Positions 1-8,303 of a stretch of 23,292 nucleotides of DNA are shown here, one piece after another; position 1 is the stretch's first letter; every line of letters starts with the position of its first letter. The notes below the pieces were generated by a model. It was not told the DNA's origin and searched no databases. It saw nothing but the letters and a program-made list of their open reading frames with translations. Source of the stretch: DASXIW01 sp036497785 (GTDB lineage Bacteria; Pseudomonadota; Alphaproteobacteria; Acetobacterales; Acetobacteraceae); assembly GCA_036497785.1 (NCBI GenBank), contig DASXIW010000170.1, positions 1-23,292 of the forward strand. The letters are read 5' to 3'. The position numbers and the translations under genes were made by a program.

Positions 1-1043
1 GCGGCGACGGTCATGCAGGTGTGATTCGGCGCCACCCGCACCCGGTCGCCCACCTTCAGCGCCGGCGGGCTCACGGCGTGGTCGATCGTCACCACACCAT
101 GCTCCTGATAGGCCGTGGCCACGACCGAATGCCCCAGGCTGCGCTGGCCGGACTGGTCCAGCACCAGGCCGAAGCCGAAATCCACCGGCACCGCCGCCGT
201 GCTGCGATCCTTGGACAGCGCCAATCCGCCCGCGTCGATCAACATCCGGCCTTCCGCCGGGCGGCGGCCGATCACGCTGGCCAGCACCGTCACGGCAATG
301 TCTTCCAGCCCATGCGTCGCGATCTCCGCCTGGAACAGATCGCCGAACATATAGACGCCGGCACGCACCTCCGTCACGCCGGCCAGTCCCGCGGCGTGCA
401 GGGCGGTGGGCGAACTGCCCATGGAAACGATGGGGCAGGGGAACCCCGCCGCCGTCAGCCGGGCGGCGGCGCGGGTGATGGAGGCGCGCTCGGTCTCGGC
501 GATCGCCGCCATCTGCTCGGGCGTCCGCCCGGCATAGCTGTGCCCGGCATGGGTCATCACCCCGGCCAGCGCATTGCCTAGCCGTGCCGCGATATCCAGC
601 AACGCCGCGTCATCCACGCCCAGCCCGCCGCGATGCTCGCCGCTATCCACCTCGATCAGCACGCGCGGCGGGTTTGGCTGGGCCGCGATCACGCTCGCGG
701 TCTCGGCGTCGTCGGTGATTACGATCACGGACGCGCCGGCCGCGTTCAGCTTGGCGACCTGCTCCAGCTTCTGCGGCGTGATGCCCACGGCGTAGAGTAT
801 GTCCACGATGTCGTGCCCGGCGAAATACTCCGCCTCCGCCAGGGTGGAGACGGTGATGCCGCCATGCCGGGCCTGCGGCAGCGCCAAAGCCAGCCGGGCC
901 ACGTCGATGGATTTGGCGGTCTTCATATGCGGCCGCAGCGTCACGCCGTGCCGCGCGACGGCGTTGGCCATGCGCTCAAGATTGCGTTGCAAAATCCCCC
1001 GTTCGAGCACCAGGCAGGGGGTCGGCAGGTCGGCGAGCTTCAT
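1..1043 (-). CDS. D-threonine aldolase / D-serine dehydratase-type PLP enzyme, C-terminus outside window
   Basis: The 347 visible codons start at an ATG at 1043 and stay open to the left edge, so the C-terminus is missing. The protein is a fold-type III (alanine-racemase-like) PLP enzyme. It opens with LPTPCLVLER and carries the Schiff-base lysine in RPHMKTAKS at about residue 41. Near the visible end, PNHTC supplies a His-x-Cys pair (about 341 and 343), where this family binds its divalent metal. Members cleave D-threonine to glycine and acetaldehyde or dehydrate D-serine; the sequence alone does not separate the two. His-x-Cys resembles the zinc site of eukaryotic D-serine dehydratases, while a well-studied bacterial D-threonine aldolase has His-x-Asp. 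It lies 24 bp downstream of the threonine-synthase-like gene on the same strand, so the two are probably co-transcribed. Confidence 0.85.
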   Translation of the reverse strand, partial: MKLADLPTPCLVLERGILQRNLERMANAVARHGVTLRPHMKTAKSIDVARLALALPQARHGGITVSTLAEAEYFAGHDIVDILYAVGITPQKLEQVAKLNAAGASVIVITDDAETASVIAAQPNPPRVLIEVDSGEHRGGLGVDDAALLDIAARLGNALAGVMTHAGHSYAGRTPEQMAAIAETERASITRAAARLTAAGFPCPIVSMGSSPTALHAAGLAGVTEVRAGVYMFGDLFQAEIATHGLEDIAVTVLASVIGRRPAEGRMLIDAGGLALSKDRSTAAVPVDFGFGLVLDQSGQRSLGHSVVATAYQEHGVVTIDHAVSPPALKVGDRVRVAPNHTCMTVA

Positions 1044-1067
1044 CTCGGTCTTCTCATATCGGTGGCC

Positions 1068-2195
1068 TCACAGGGCGATCCCCAGCATCTCCGCGATTCG
1101 CGGCGTCGCCTTCAGCCCGGTGCCGGTCAGCACCAGCACCGTCGTCTGCTCGGGTGTGATCGCGCCGGATTCCAGCAGCTTGCCGAATGCGGCCGCCACC
1201 TGGGCGCTGGTCGGCTCGATATACACCCCCAGCCGCGCCAGATCGAGCGTGGCACCCGCGATCTCGTCCTCGCTCAGCATCACCGCGCCGCCGCCGGTCT
1301 CGTGCAGCGCGCCCAGCACCTCCGGCAGGCGGATCGGGGCTGCGATGGCCGTGCCCTCGGCGATGGTCGGCAGCACCGGCGAATCGACCGGCCCGCCCGC
1401 CATGAAGGCGGCGGCGATCGGCCCGCAATTCGCGGGCTGGGCGGCGAAGATGCGCGGCGGCGTCTCGATCTCGCCGGCATTCAGCAACTCGCCGAAACCG
1501 ATCTGACACCCCAGCACGTTCGATCCCGCGCCGCAGGGCACGATCACGTTGTCCGGCGCACGAAAACCCAGATCCTCCCACAGCTCATAGGCCAGCGTCT
1601 TGGTGCCGTGCAGAAAGAACGGCTGCCAGTTATGGCTGGCATAGAACACCCTGTCCGAGGCGGCGACGGCGGCATCCGACGTCGCCTGGCGCGTGCCCGG
1701 AATCAGCTCCACCGCCGCGCCATGCGCGTGCATCTGCACGGTCTTGGCCGGGCTGGTGGAGGCCGGCGTCATGATCGTGGCGTGCATGCCCCCGGCCGCC
1801 GCATAGGCCGCAACCGCGGCCCCGCCATTGCCCGAACTATCCTCCAGCACCGCCCCGATCCCCTGCTGGCGCAGCAGCGACAGCATCACGCTGGCACCGC
1901 GATCCTTGAAGCTGCCGGTGGGCATGAACCACTCGCATTTCAGCCACACCCGCGCCCCGTGCAACTGGCGCGCGATCAGCGGCGTGCAACCCTCGCCCAT
2001 GGTGATGGGCTGGCTCACCGGCAGCGGCAACGCCGCGCGATAGCGCCAAAGGCTCCGCGTGCCGGCATCGATGGCATCGCGCCCGATGCCGCCCAGCGGC
2101 GTCAGCAGTAGCGGCGCGCGCCCGGTGCCGCACCAGCGCGGCCGGTCGATGGGAAAAGTCTCTCCGCTGCGCGGATCAAGATAGGCGACGGTCAT
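1068..2195 (-). CDS. Threonine-synthase-like PLP-dependent enzyme
   Basis: This 375-residue protein is a fold-type II PLP enzyme. Residues 69-72 (EGCTP) and the lysine motif TGSFKDRGA (Lys97) match threonine synthase, followed by the substrate loop SSGNGG and a glycine-rich phosphate cup in PCGAGSN. Threonine synthase converts O-phosphohomoserine to threonine in the cytosol. Many paralogues that keep this signature have drifted to other beta- or gamma-elimination/replacement reactions, so the substrate is not certain. The start is supported by a purine-rich GGGAGGAG stretch a short way upstream. The neighbouring D-amino-acid enzyme suggests threonine/serine interconversion or catabolism rather than plain biosynthesis, and no hom or thrB gene is adjacent. 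The spacing to the next upstream gene is 82 bp. Confidence 0.82.
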   Translation of the reverse strand: MTVAYLDPRSGETFPIDRPRWCGTGRAPLLLTPLGGIGRDAIDAGTRSLWRYRAALPLPVSQPITMGEGCTPLIARQLHGARVWLKCEWFMPTGSFKDRGASVMLSLLRQQGIGAVLEDSSGNGGAAVAAYAAAGGMHATIMTPASTSPAKTVQMHAHGAAVELIPGTRQATSDAAVAASDRVFYASHNWQPFFLHGTKTLAYELWEDLGFRAPDNVIVPCGAGSNVLGCQIGFGELLNAGEIETPPRIFAAQPANCGPIAAAFMAGGPVDSPVLPTIAEGTAIAAPIRLPEVLGALHETGGGAVMLSEDEIAGATLDLARLGVYIEPTSAQVAAAFGKLLESGAITPEQTTVLVLTGTGLKATPRIAEMLGIAL

Positions 2196-2277
2196 GCTCT
2201 GCCACTCCTCCCTGGCAAGCTGGCCGCGCGCAGGTGCGCTGGCAAGCCCCCAGGGTTAGTGTGGCGGCCGCCAGCCG

Positions 2278-3036
2278 TCAGCCGGTATAGTCGACGAACA
2301 CCTCGCCCAGGCTGGGAAAGCGCACCCGCACGTGGGCGGTCGGCCCAACCCGCTCCGCCCCGGTCCAGGATCCGCAGGTCACAAACTGCCCCGACTTCAG
2401 CCCGCCGGCCCAATGGCTGCCCGCATTGGCCATCCACACCACCAGCCGGATCATGTCGCCCACCGGATTGCCCACACGCTCCATCTGCAGCGCGCCATCC
2501 ACGTATTGCTCCACCTTCTCCCGCGCGAAATCGATAGGCCGCCACTCCGTCACCGGCGCGCCATAGACCAGCCCGCCATGGCTCTGCGTATCCGCCAGAT
2601 TGGTCAGCGGATCGACCGCCTTGGACTCCAGATAGCGCGATTCCAGCACCTCGATCACCGGATAAGCCGCCGCGATCGCCGCGATCACATCGTCGCGCGA
2701 ATAGGGCGTCGGCCGGGGCGGCAGATCGCGCCCCATGCGAAACGCCACCTCCGCCTCGATGCCGCGCATCAGATGGGTGGCCGAAGCCAGCTTCACCGGG
2801 CTCGGCACCACCCCCGCTGCCGGCAGCGCACCGCAAATCGGCGGAGCATCCGGACCCGGCGCGCCGACCTTCCAGCCGCCAATGGCGCCGAAGCTGGCCG
2901 CGACGCGGTGCTGGATGGCGTAGGCCGCGGCCTTGTCGATGGGCTTCAGCTTCTCCGGCAGGTCGGTCAGCCGGTGAGCGGGATCTCGGCGCGCGGCCAG
3001 CAACAGCTCGGCGGCCTGGGCAGTGGCATCGGACAT
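2278..3036 (-). CDS. 2-keto-4-pentenoate hydratase / fumarylacetoacetate hydrolase-superfamily protein
   Basis: The 252-residue protein has the length and layout of the MhpD/HpaH hydratase branch of the FAH superfamily. An N-terminal helical part is followed by GGWKVGA (Lys56) and then GIEAEVAFRMGRDLP, whose glutamates (about 94 and 96) correspond to the family's metal ligands. A later ADTQSHGGLVYG stretch and KSGQFVTCGSW fit the conserved core. Relatives add water to 2-hydroxy-2,4-dienoates in meta-cleavage pathways or decarboxylate related oxo-acids. No ring-cleavage dioxygenase or aldolase lies beside it, so its substrate cannot be inferred. An AGAGGAAA ribosome binding site sits just before the ATG. 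It is the first gene of the minus-strand group and is divergent from ribF. Confidence 0.82.
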   Translation of the reverse strand: MSDATAQAAELLLAARRDPAHRLTDLPEKLKPIDKAAAYAIQHRVAASFGAIGGWKVGAPGPDAPPICGALPAAGVVPSPVKLASATHLMRGIEAEVAFRMGRDLPPRPTPYSRDDVIAAIAAAYPVIEVLESRYLESKAVDPLTNLADTQSHGGLVYGAPVTEWRPIDFAREKVEQYVDGALQMERVGNPVGDMIRLVVWMANAGSHWAGGLKSGQFVTCGSWTGAERVGPTAHVRVRFPSLGEVFVDYTG

Positions 3037-3196
3037 CAGCGTTTCCTCTTCTCGCGGCGACCGAAGCTTTGCACCGGGCCCCCTCCTTGTCCAATCGGGC
3101 CTTGTCCAAGCCGCCCCGTGCCGTCACTTTGCCGCCTTTCACCTGATGGATGGCCATGATGAACAACCCACGCAAAACCCGGACCCGCGCCGCCTG

Positions 3197-4138
3197 ATGC
3201 GGATCTTCCGGACTTGGCGCGACCTGCCGGACGACGCGCGCGGCGCCAGCGTCGCCCTCGGCAATTTCGACGGCATGCATCTCGGCCATGCCAAGGTCAT
3301 CCGCGCCGCCCACGGCGCCGATCCCAGCGCCAGGCTCGCCGTGCTGACCTTCGAGCCGCATCCCCGCGAACTCTTCCGCCCGGAGGACCCGCCCTTCCGC
3401 CTCACTTTGTCGGCCGAACGCGCCGCTTTGTGCGAGGCGCTTGGTGTCGCCCTGCTGTTCGAACTGCCCTTCGACCGCGAATTCAGCCTGATGCCGGCCG
3501 ACGCTTTCGTCACCAACGTGCTGCGCGACGGTCTCGGCGCGCACCATCTCGCCTGCGGCCCGGATTTCGCGTTCGGCCACCGCAAGGGCGGCGACACTCA
3601 TTTCCTCGCCGCCCGCGCCGAGGCGCTGGGCATCGGCCTCACGGTCGTCACCCCGCTCGCCGACGAAGCCGGCCCCCTCTCCGCCAGTCGCATCCGCCGC
3701 GCTTTGCAGGACGGCTACCCCGAGCGCGCCACCGCCAGCCTCGGCCGCCACTGGGCGATCGGCGGCGTGGTGGCGCATGGCGACAAGCGCGGCCGCACCA
3801 TCGGCTTCCCCACCGCCAACATCGCCCTCGGCCGCCATCTCGAACCCGCGCGCGGCGTCTATGCCGTCACCGTCACCCTGCCGGACGGCACTCAGCGCCG
3901 CGGCGTCGCCAATATCGGCCGCCGTCCCACCGTCAACGCCGGCCCCGAAAGCCGTCTGGAGGTGAACCTGTTCGACTACGATGGCGATCTGTACGGCAGC
4001 GAACTCTCGGTGGCCCTGCACGCCTTCCTGCGCGGCGAACGCAAATTCGCGGGCCTCGACGAACTCCGCGCCCAAATCGCGCTGGACGCCGCCGAAGCCG
4101 CCCGCATCCTTGACCGGATACGCCCGCCATCCCCATAA
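3197..4138 (+). CDS. ribF: Bifunctional riboflavin kinase / FAD synthetase
   Basis: RibF phosphorylates riboflavin to FMN and adenylates FMN to FAD. The 313-residue product has the length of E. coli RibF. The N-terminal adenylyltransferase domain shows the nucleotidyl-transferase signature GNFDGMHLGH at residues 22-31 and FEPHP further on. The C-terminal flavokinase domain begins near GHWAIGGVVAHGDKRGRT and has the GFPTAN motif that binds flavin and metal. The frame is open upstream to 3023, but the ATG at 3197 is preferred because MRIFRTWRDLP aligns with the usual N-terminus; the extra 58 residues upstream look non-coding. The ribosome binding site is weak. It is the first gene of the plus-strand run towards ileS and diverges from the hydratase gene across about 160 bp. 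Confidence 0.95.
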   Translation: MRIFRTWRDLPDDARGASVALGNFDGMHLGHAKVIRAAHGADPSARLAVLTFEPHPRELFRPEDPPFRLTLSAERAALCEALGVALLFELPFDREFSLMPADAFVTNVLRDGLGAHHLACGPDFAFGHRKGGDTHFLAARAEALGIGLTVVTPLADEAGPLSASRIRRALQDGYPERATASLGRHWAIGGVVAHGDKRGRTIGFPTANIALGRHLEPARGVYAVTVTLPDGTQRRGVANIGRRPTVNAGPESRLEVNLFDYDGDLYGSELSVALHAFLRGERKFAGLDELRAQIALDAAEAARILDRIRPPSP

Positions 4139-4220
4139 TAAACCTATGGACAAGCCGTATCGCGCACGAATTACCCCCTTCGCGGACACATCCCGGTAGC
4201 ACGCGCCGGGAGCGATCCGC

Positions 4221-4283
4221 ATGGCCCGCGCCTCGCACGCGCTTCTCCCATTCAGCGGCCCCGGCGCCGCGCCCGAGACATAA
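4221..4283 (+). other. Possible 20-codon leader ORF abutting ileS
   Basis: A short open frame runs from an ATG at 4221 to a TAA at 4281-4283, and the ileS ATG follows with no gap. A CGGGAG sequence lies 5' of the short ORF, whereas ileS has no clear ribosome binding site, so translational coupling is possible. The 20-residue peptide contains no isoleucine, which argues against classical attenuation by charged tRNA-Ile. In DNA this GC-rich, short open frames arise often by chance. Confidence 0.25.
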
Positions 4284-7094
4284 ATGACCCAGACGCAAGA
4301 TTATCGCGACACGGTGTTCCTGCCGGCCACGCCCTTCCCCATGCGCGGCGACCTGCCGAAGAAGGAACCGGCGATCCTGGCGCACTGGCAGCAATCCGCC
4401 GCCTGGCAAAAGCTGCGCGAAGCTTCCGCCGGCCGCCCCAAATTCATCCTGCATGACGGCCCGCCCTACGCCAACGGCGTGCTGCATATCGGCCATGCGC
4501 TGAACAAGATCCTGAAGGACGTCATCAACCGCGCCCATCAGATGAGCGGCCAGGACGCGCTCTACATCCCGGGCTTGGACTGCCACGGCCTGCCGATCGA
4601 ATGGAAGATCGAGGAGGAATACCGCAAATCCGGCCGCGACAAGGATGCCGTGCCCATCCTGCAATTCCGCCAGGAATGTCGCGCCTATGCCGCCCATTGG
4701 CTGGATGTGCAGCGCGGCGAATTCCAGCGCCTCGGTGTCGCCGGCGCCTGGGACGAACGCTACGCCACCATGGATTTCCCCTCCGAGGCCGCCATCGCCA
4801 ACGAGATCGGCAAATTCCTGCTGAACGGCGCGCTCTATCGCGGCCTGCGCCCGGTGATGTGGAGCCAGGTGGAAAAGACCGCGCTGGCCGAGGCCGAGAT
4901 CGAGTACCACGACCACACCAGCCCCACCATCACCGTCCGCTTCCCCATCGTCGCCTCGCCGCAAGCCGATCTGCCGGGCGCCAGCGTCCTGATCTGGACC
5001 ACAACCCCCTGGACCATGCCGGGCAACCGCGCCATCGCCGCCGGCGCCGAGTTCGACTACGCCCTGGTTCGCATCGACAGCGTGGCCCAGGGCTCGCTGG
5101 CCCGGCCCGGAGAGCGCGTGCTGGTGGCCCTGGCCCTGCTGCCGCAACTGGCCGAGGCCACCGGCATCGCCACCCATCACGTGCTCCGCCTGATCAAGGG
5201 CGAGTCGCTGGTCGGCACGATCTGCGCCCACCCGCTTCGCGGCCGTGGCTACGATTCCGACGTCCCCCTCTTCACCGCCGATTTCGTCACCACCGAGGCC
5301 GGCACCGGCTTCGTCCACATCGCCCCCAGCCATGGCGAAGACGATTTCGTCCTCGGCCGCCAGCACGGGCTGGAAGTGCCGGAGACGGTGGGCGATGACG
5401 GCACCTTCAACCCCTGGGTGCCTCTGTTCGCCGGCCAGCATGTCTACAAGGTCGCCCCCGCAATGGCCGCGGCTCTCACCGAGGCAGGCGGCCTGATCGC
5501 CCAGTCCAAGCTGGTGCATTCCTACCCGCATAGTTGGCGCTCCAAGGCGCCGCTGATCTTCCGCGCCACGCCGCAATGGTTCATCCGCATGGACGGGCCG
5601 GAGCAAATCCGCGCCAAGGCGCTTGCCGCCATCGACGCCACGCAGTTCGTGCCCGATGCCGGCCGCAACCGCATAGGCAGCATGATCGCCTCCCGCCCAG
5701 ACTGGTGCATCAGCCGCCAGCGCGCCTGGGGCGTGCCCATCGCCGTCTTCGTCGAGCGCACCACCGGCGAGCCGCTGCGCGACCCCGAGGTGGTGCGCCG
5801 CATCGTGGACGCGTTCCGCGAGGAGGGGGCCGATGCCTGGTATTCCTCGCCGCCCTCGCGCTTTCTCGGCAATGGCCGCGACCCGGGTGCCTATGAGCAG
5901 GTGATGGACATCGTGGATGTGTGGTTCGAAAGCGGTTCCACCCACGCCTTCGTGCTGGAACAGCGCGGCCTGCCCTGGCCGGCCGATCTCTATCTGGAAG
6001 GCACCGACCAGCATCGCGGCTGGTTCCATTCCTCGCTGCTGGAAGCCGTGGGCACGCGCGGCCGGGCGCCGTTCAAGGCGGTCCTGACGCACGGCTTCAC
6101 GCTGGACGAGCAGGGCAGCAAAATGTCCAAATCCCTGGGCAACACCACCGGCCCGCAGGAAGTATGGGACAAGTACGGCGCCGATATTCTGCGCCTGTGG
6201 GTGCTGAACACCGACATCACCGAAGACCAGCGCATCGGCCCGGAAATCCTCAAACAGCAATCCGAGCTGTATCGCCGCCTGCGCAACACGCTGCGCTGGA
6301 TCCTGGGCAGCCTCGCCGGCTGGGAACCGGCCGAATACCTGCCCGAGGCCGAGATGCCCGAGCTGGAACGCTGGGTGCTGCACCACCTCGCCGAGCTGGA
6401 CGGCCTCGTCCGCCGCGCCGTCGAAACCCATGACTGGGCCGGCGTTTACCCCGCCTTGCACGCCTTCTGCGCCACCGACCTCTCTGCCTTCTATTTCGAC
6501 ATCCGCAAGGACGCGCTGTACTGCGACCGCCCGGACAGCCCGCGCCGCCGCGCCGCCCGCACGGTGCTGGACCATCTGCATCGCTGCCTCGCCACCTGGC
6601 TTGCCCCAACCCTCGTCTTCACCGCCGAGGAAGCCTGGACCGCCCGCTTCGGCGAGGCGGCCAGCGTCCACATGCAGCTATTCCCGGACATCCCCGCCGC
6701 GTGGAACGACCCCGCTTTGGCGGCGCGCTGGAGCCGCATCCGCGACCTGCGCCGCGCCGTCACCGCCGGGCTGGAGACGGCGCGCCAGGAAGGCTGGCTG
6801 AAATCCTCCCTGCAAGGCAGCGTCGCCCTGCGCCTGCCTGAGACGGATCTCGGTCTACTTAGCGCGGAGGAATGGGCGGAGCTGTCCATCGTCTCGGCCC
6901 TCACTCTCGCTCCCGCGCCCGAGTCGCCGGATCAGGCGGCGGCGGTCGAAGTCACCCCCGCGCCCGGCGAGAAATGCGCCCGCTGCTGGCGGGTGCTGCC
7001 CGAGGTCGGCCGCCACACCGCCCACCCCACGCTCTGCACGCGATGCTGCGACGCGGTCGAATCGGGCCTCACCTACCGCGCGGCCGCCGAATGA
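4284..7094 (+). CDS. ileS: Isoleucyl-tRNA synthetase
   Basis: IleRS charges tRNA-Ile with isoleucine and proofreads valine. The 936-residue protein is a full-length class I synthetase. The HIGH motif is in GVLHIGHALNK (residues 68-71) and KMSKS is at 613-617. The CP1 editing domain shows IWTTTPWTMPGN and GTGFVHIAPSHGEDDF. The C-terminal zinc ribbon has its four cysteines at about 898, 901, 918 and 921 (CARCW and CTRC), as in bacterial-type IleRS. The ATG directly follows a TAA that ends a possible 20-codon leader ORF. The stop codon overlaps the lspA start (ATGA), so the two are likely translationally coupled. The ileS-lspA order is common in proteobacteria. Confidence 0.98.
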   Translation: MTQTQDYRDTVFLPATPFPMRGDLPKKEPAILAHWQQSAAWQKLREASAGRPKFILHDGPPYANGVLHIGHALNKILKDVINRAHQMSGQDALYIPGLDCHGLPIEWKIEEEYRKSGRDKDAVPILQFRQECRAYAAHWLDVQRGEFQRLGVAGAWDERYATMDFPSEAAIANEIGKFLLNGALYRGLRPVMWSQVEKTALAEAEIEYHDHTSPTITVRFPIVASPQADLPGASVLIWTTTPWTMPGNRAIAAGAEFDYALVRIDSVAQGSLARPGERVLVALALLPQLAEATGIATHHVLRLIKGESLVGTICAHPLRGRGYDSDVPLFTADFVTTEAGTGFVHIAPSHGEDDFVLGRQHGLEVPETVGDDGTFNPWVPLFAGQHVYKVAPAMAAALTEAGGLIAQSKLVHSYPHSWRSKAPLIFRATPQWFIRMDGPEQIRAKALAAIDATQFVPDAGRNRIGSMIASRPDWCISRQRAWGVPIAVFVERTTGEPLRDPEVVRRIVDAFREEGADAWYSSPPSRFLGNGRDPGAYEQVMDIVDVWFESGSTHAFVLEQRGLPWPADLYLEGTDQHRGWFHSSLLEAVGTRGRAPFKAVLTHGFTLDEQGSKMSKSLGNTTGPQEVWDKYGADILRLWVLNTDITEDQRIGPEILKQQSELYRRLRNTLRWILGSLAGWEPAEYLPEAEMPELERWVLHHLAELDGLVRRAVETHDWAGVYPALHAFCATDLSAFYFDIRKDALYCDRPDSPRRRAARTVLDHLHRCLATWLAPTLVFTAEEAWTARFGEAASVHMQLFPDIPAAWNDPALAARWSRIRDLRRAVTAGLETARQEGWLKSSLQGSVALRLPETDLGLLSAEEWAELSIVSALTLAPAPESPDQAAAVEVTPAPGEKCARCWRVLPEVGRHTAHPTLCTRCCDAVESGLTYRAAAE

Positions 7095-7600
7095 CGCGCA
7101 ACGGGCTGACCTGGGTCGGCATCGTCACGGCGCTGGTGGTGCTGGCGGCGGACCAGGCCAGCAAATACTGGGTCCAGGATATCCTCCGCCTGCAAGACCT
7201 TGGCAGCATTGCGCTTCTGCCCGTGCTCAACCTGACCTGGGTGGAGAATCGCGGCATCACCTTCGGCATGCTCAGTGGCAACAGCGCCGTGGCCAGCCTG
7301 GCTTTGTGCCTGGTGGCGCTGGCCGTGGTGGCGGCACTTGGGGTTTGGCTGCGACGGGCGGAAAGCCGGCTGGTGGCGATCGCCCTGGGGGCCATCTCCG
7401 GCGGCGCGGTGGGCAATGTGATCGACCGCCTGCGCTTCGGCTGGGTGGTGGATTTCATCCATGCCCATGCCTGGGGCTGGTCCTGGTACGTCTTCAATGT
7501 GGCGGACGCCGCCATTGTCTGCGGCGTGTTCGCCCTGGTGCTCGACAGCTTGCGGCGGCGCAAGGCAAGCGACCTTGCCGACGGTGCCGGTCAGGGCTAG
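7091..7600 (+). CDS. lspA: Lipoprotein signal peptidase (signal peptidase II)
   Basis: LspA is the inner-membrane aspartyl protease that removes the signal peptide from diacylglyceryl-modified prolipoproteins. The 169-residue protein has the expected four hydrophobic segments and both catalytic aspartates: Asp112 in GGAVGNVIDR and Asp139 in FNVADAAI. VENRGITFG near residue 51 is the usual N-terminal conserved box. The start overlaps the ileS stop as ATGA, and an in-frame extension further upstream is only read-through of ileS DNA. A likely substrate, the lipobox protein at 7728, is the next gene. The TAG stop codon is also the first three bases of a dispersed palindromic element. Confidence 0.96.
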   Translation: MTRNGLTWVGIVTALVVLAADQASKYWVQDILRLQDLGSIALLPVLNLTWVENRGITFGMLSGNSAVASLALCLVALAVVAALGVWLRRAESRLVAIALGAISGGAVGNVIDRLRFGWVVDFIHAHAWGWSWYVFNVADAAIVCGVFALVLDSLRRRKASDLADGAGQG

Positions 7601-7716
7601 AGCAACGCCACTTCAGGTGGAATCACCTTCAGGTGAACTCACGGCTGCGATAATATTGCTCGATGGAGAAATCCTAGAGCATGATCAGTGCTTCTATCGG
7701 CGCGGCTCATGCTCTA
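7598..7716. repeat. Composite palindromic intergenic repeat, copy 1
   Basis: The element has two parts. Part A runs from TAGAGCAA (7598-7605) to TTGCTC (7656-7661), which pair with each other, and contains the core CTTCAGGTGGAATCACC (7611-7627). Part B is a hairpin with a perfect 10-bp stem, TAGAGCATGA (7675-7684) against TCATGCTCTA (7707-7716), around a CTTCTATCGG-containing loop. A second copy with the same order of parts lies at 8301-8398. The first three bases are the lspA stop codon, and the last stem base lies one nucleotide before the bamF ribosome binding site. Confidence 0.8.
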
Positions 7717-7723
7717 AGGGAGG
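7717..7723 (+). promoter_or_regulatory. Ribosome binding site of the BamF-like lipoprotein gene
   Basis: AGGGAGG ends four bases before the ATG at 7728, a strong Shine-Dalgarno match that fixes the start. It directly abuts the 3' arm of the perfect hairpin at 7675-7716, so folding of that hairpin in the mRNA could affect ribosome access. Confidence 0.8.
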
Positions 7724-7727
7724 TTGC

Positions 7728-8303
7728 ATGGTCCAGTTCCGCACGTTTCGCGCTTTCGTCCTCACGCCGCTGGTGATCTCGTCCGGCTTGGCCTTGGCGG
7801 GGTGCGGCGGCGATAACGGCTTGTCCCGCACCTTCGGCCTGGTGCGCGATGCGCCGGACGAGTTCACCGTCACCACCCGCGCACCATTATCCATGCCGCC
7901 GGATTTCAGCCTGCGGCCGCCCGAACCCGGCGCGCCCCGGCCGCAGGAGCTCAGCGCGCAGCAGGCGACCGAGGCCGTGCTGGCCCCGCAAACCGCGCTC
8001 GCCGGATCGGTGCCCACCGCCAGCAGTCCCGGCCAGGAAGCGCTGGTCAACGCCGCGGGCCCGCCGGCCCCCGCCGATATCCGGCGCGAGGTGGATGCCA
8101 CGGCGGCGCAGGATGCACCGGGGCAAAGCTTCACGGACAAGCTGATGTTCTGGCGCAGCCCCCCGCCGCCCGGCGTGGTGGTGGACGCGGCGAAGGAATC
8201 GGCGCGCCTACGTGAAAACGCCGCCCTTGGCGAGGCCGTCACCGCGGGCGACACGCCGATCATCCAGCCCCGCAAGACCAGCCTGTTCGGGAATATATTT
8301 TAG
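7728..8303 (+). CDS. DUF3035 outer-membrane lipoprotein, BamF-like
   Basis: The 191-residue product starts with a lipoprotein signal peptide. A basic N-region and a hydrophobic core are followed by the lipobox LAGC, with the acylated cysteine at residue 26. The segment DAPDEFTVTTRAPLSMPPDF, followed by LRPPEPG, is the hallmark of DUF3035 proteins, which in alphaproteobacteria are named BamF, an accessory lipoprotein of the beta-barrel assembly machine. The middle (about 60-130) is rich in proline, alanine and glutamine and probably disordered. The C-terminus carries a short basic/hydrophobic tail. Placement directly behind lspA, the enzyme that would process it, is common for the family. Its TAG stop codon is again the start of a copy of the composite repeat. 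Confidence 0.85.
   Translation: MVQFRTFRAFVLTPLVISSGLALAGCGGDNGLSRTFGLVRDAPDEFTVTTRAPLSMPPDFSLRPPEPGAPRPQELSAQQATEAVLAPQTALAGSVPTASSPGQEALVNAAGPPAPADIRREVDATAAQDAPGQSFTDKLMFWRSPPPPGVVVDAAKESARLRENAALGEAVTAGDTPIIQPRKTSLFGNIF

Noticed and set aside
633..2111. 492-codon open frame on the plus strand
   Set aside because: It is opposite two clearly recognised PLP enzyme genes; the translated sequence is Arg/His/Gln-rich noise.
3037..3196. Possible FMN riboswitch upstream of ribF
   Set aside because: I could not find the conserved FMN-aptamer segments, and the frame upstream of 3197 shows only ordinary GC-rich sequence.
2192..4222. 676-codon open frame on the minus strand across the hydratase gene and ribF
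   Set aside because: It covers ribF and part of the hydratase gene in other frames. Its composition is low-complexity Ala/Gly/Arg typical of antisense frames in GC-rich genes, and it has no recognisable motifs.
3933..6671. 912-codon open frame antisense to ileS
   Set aside because: IleRS on the plus strand has every catalytic motif in place. The antisense product has no family signature and arises from GC-rich third positions.
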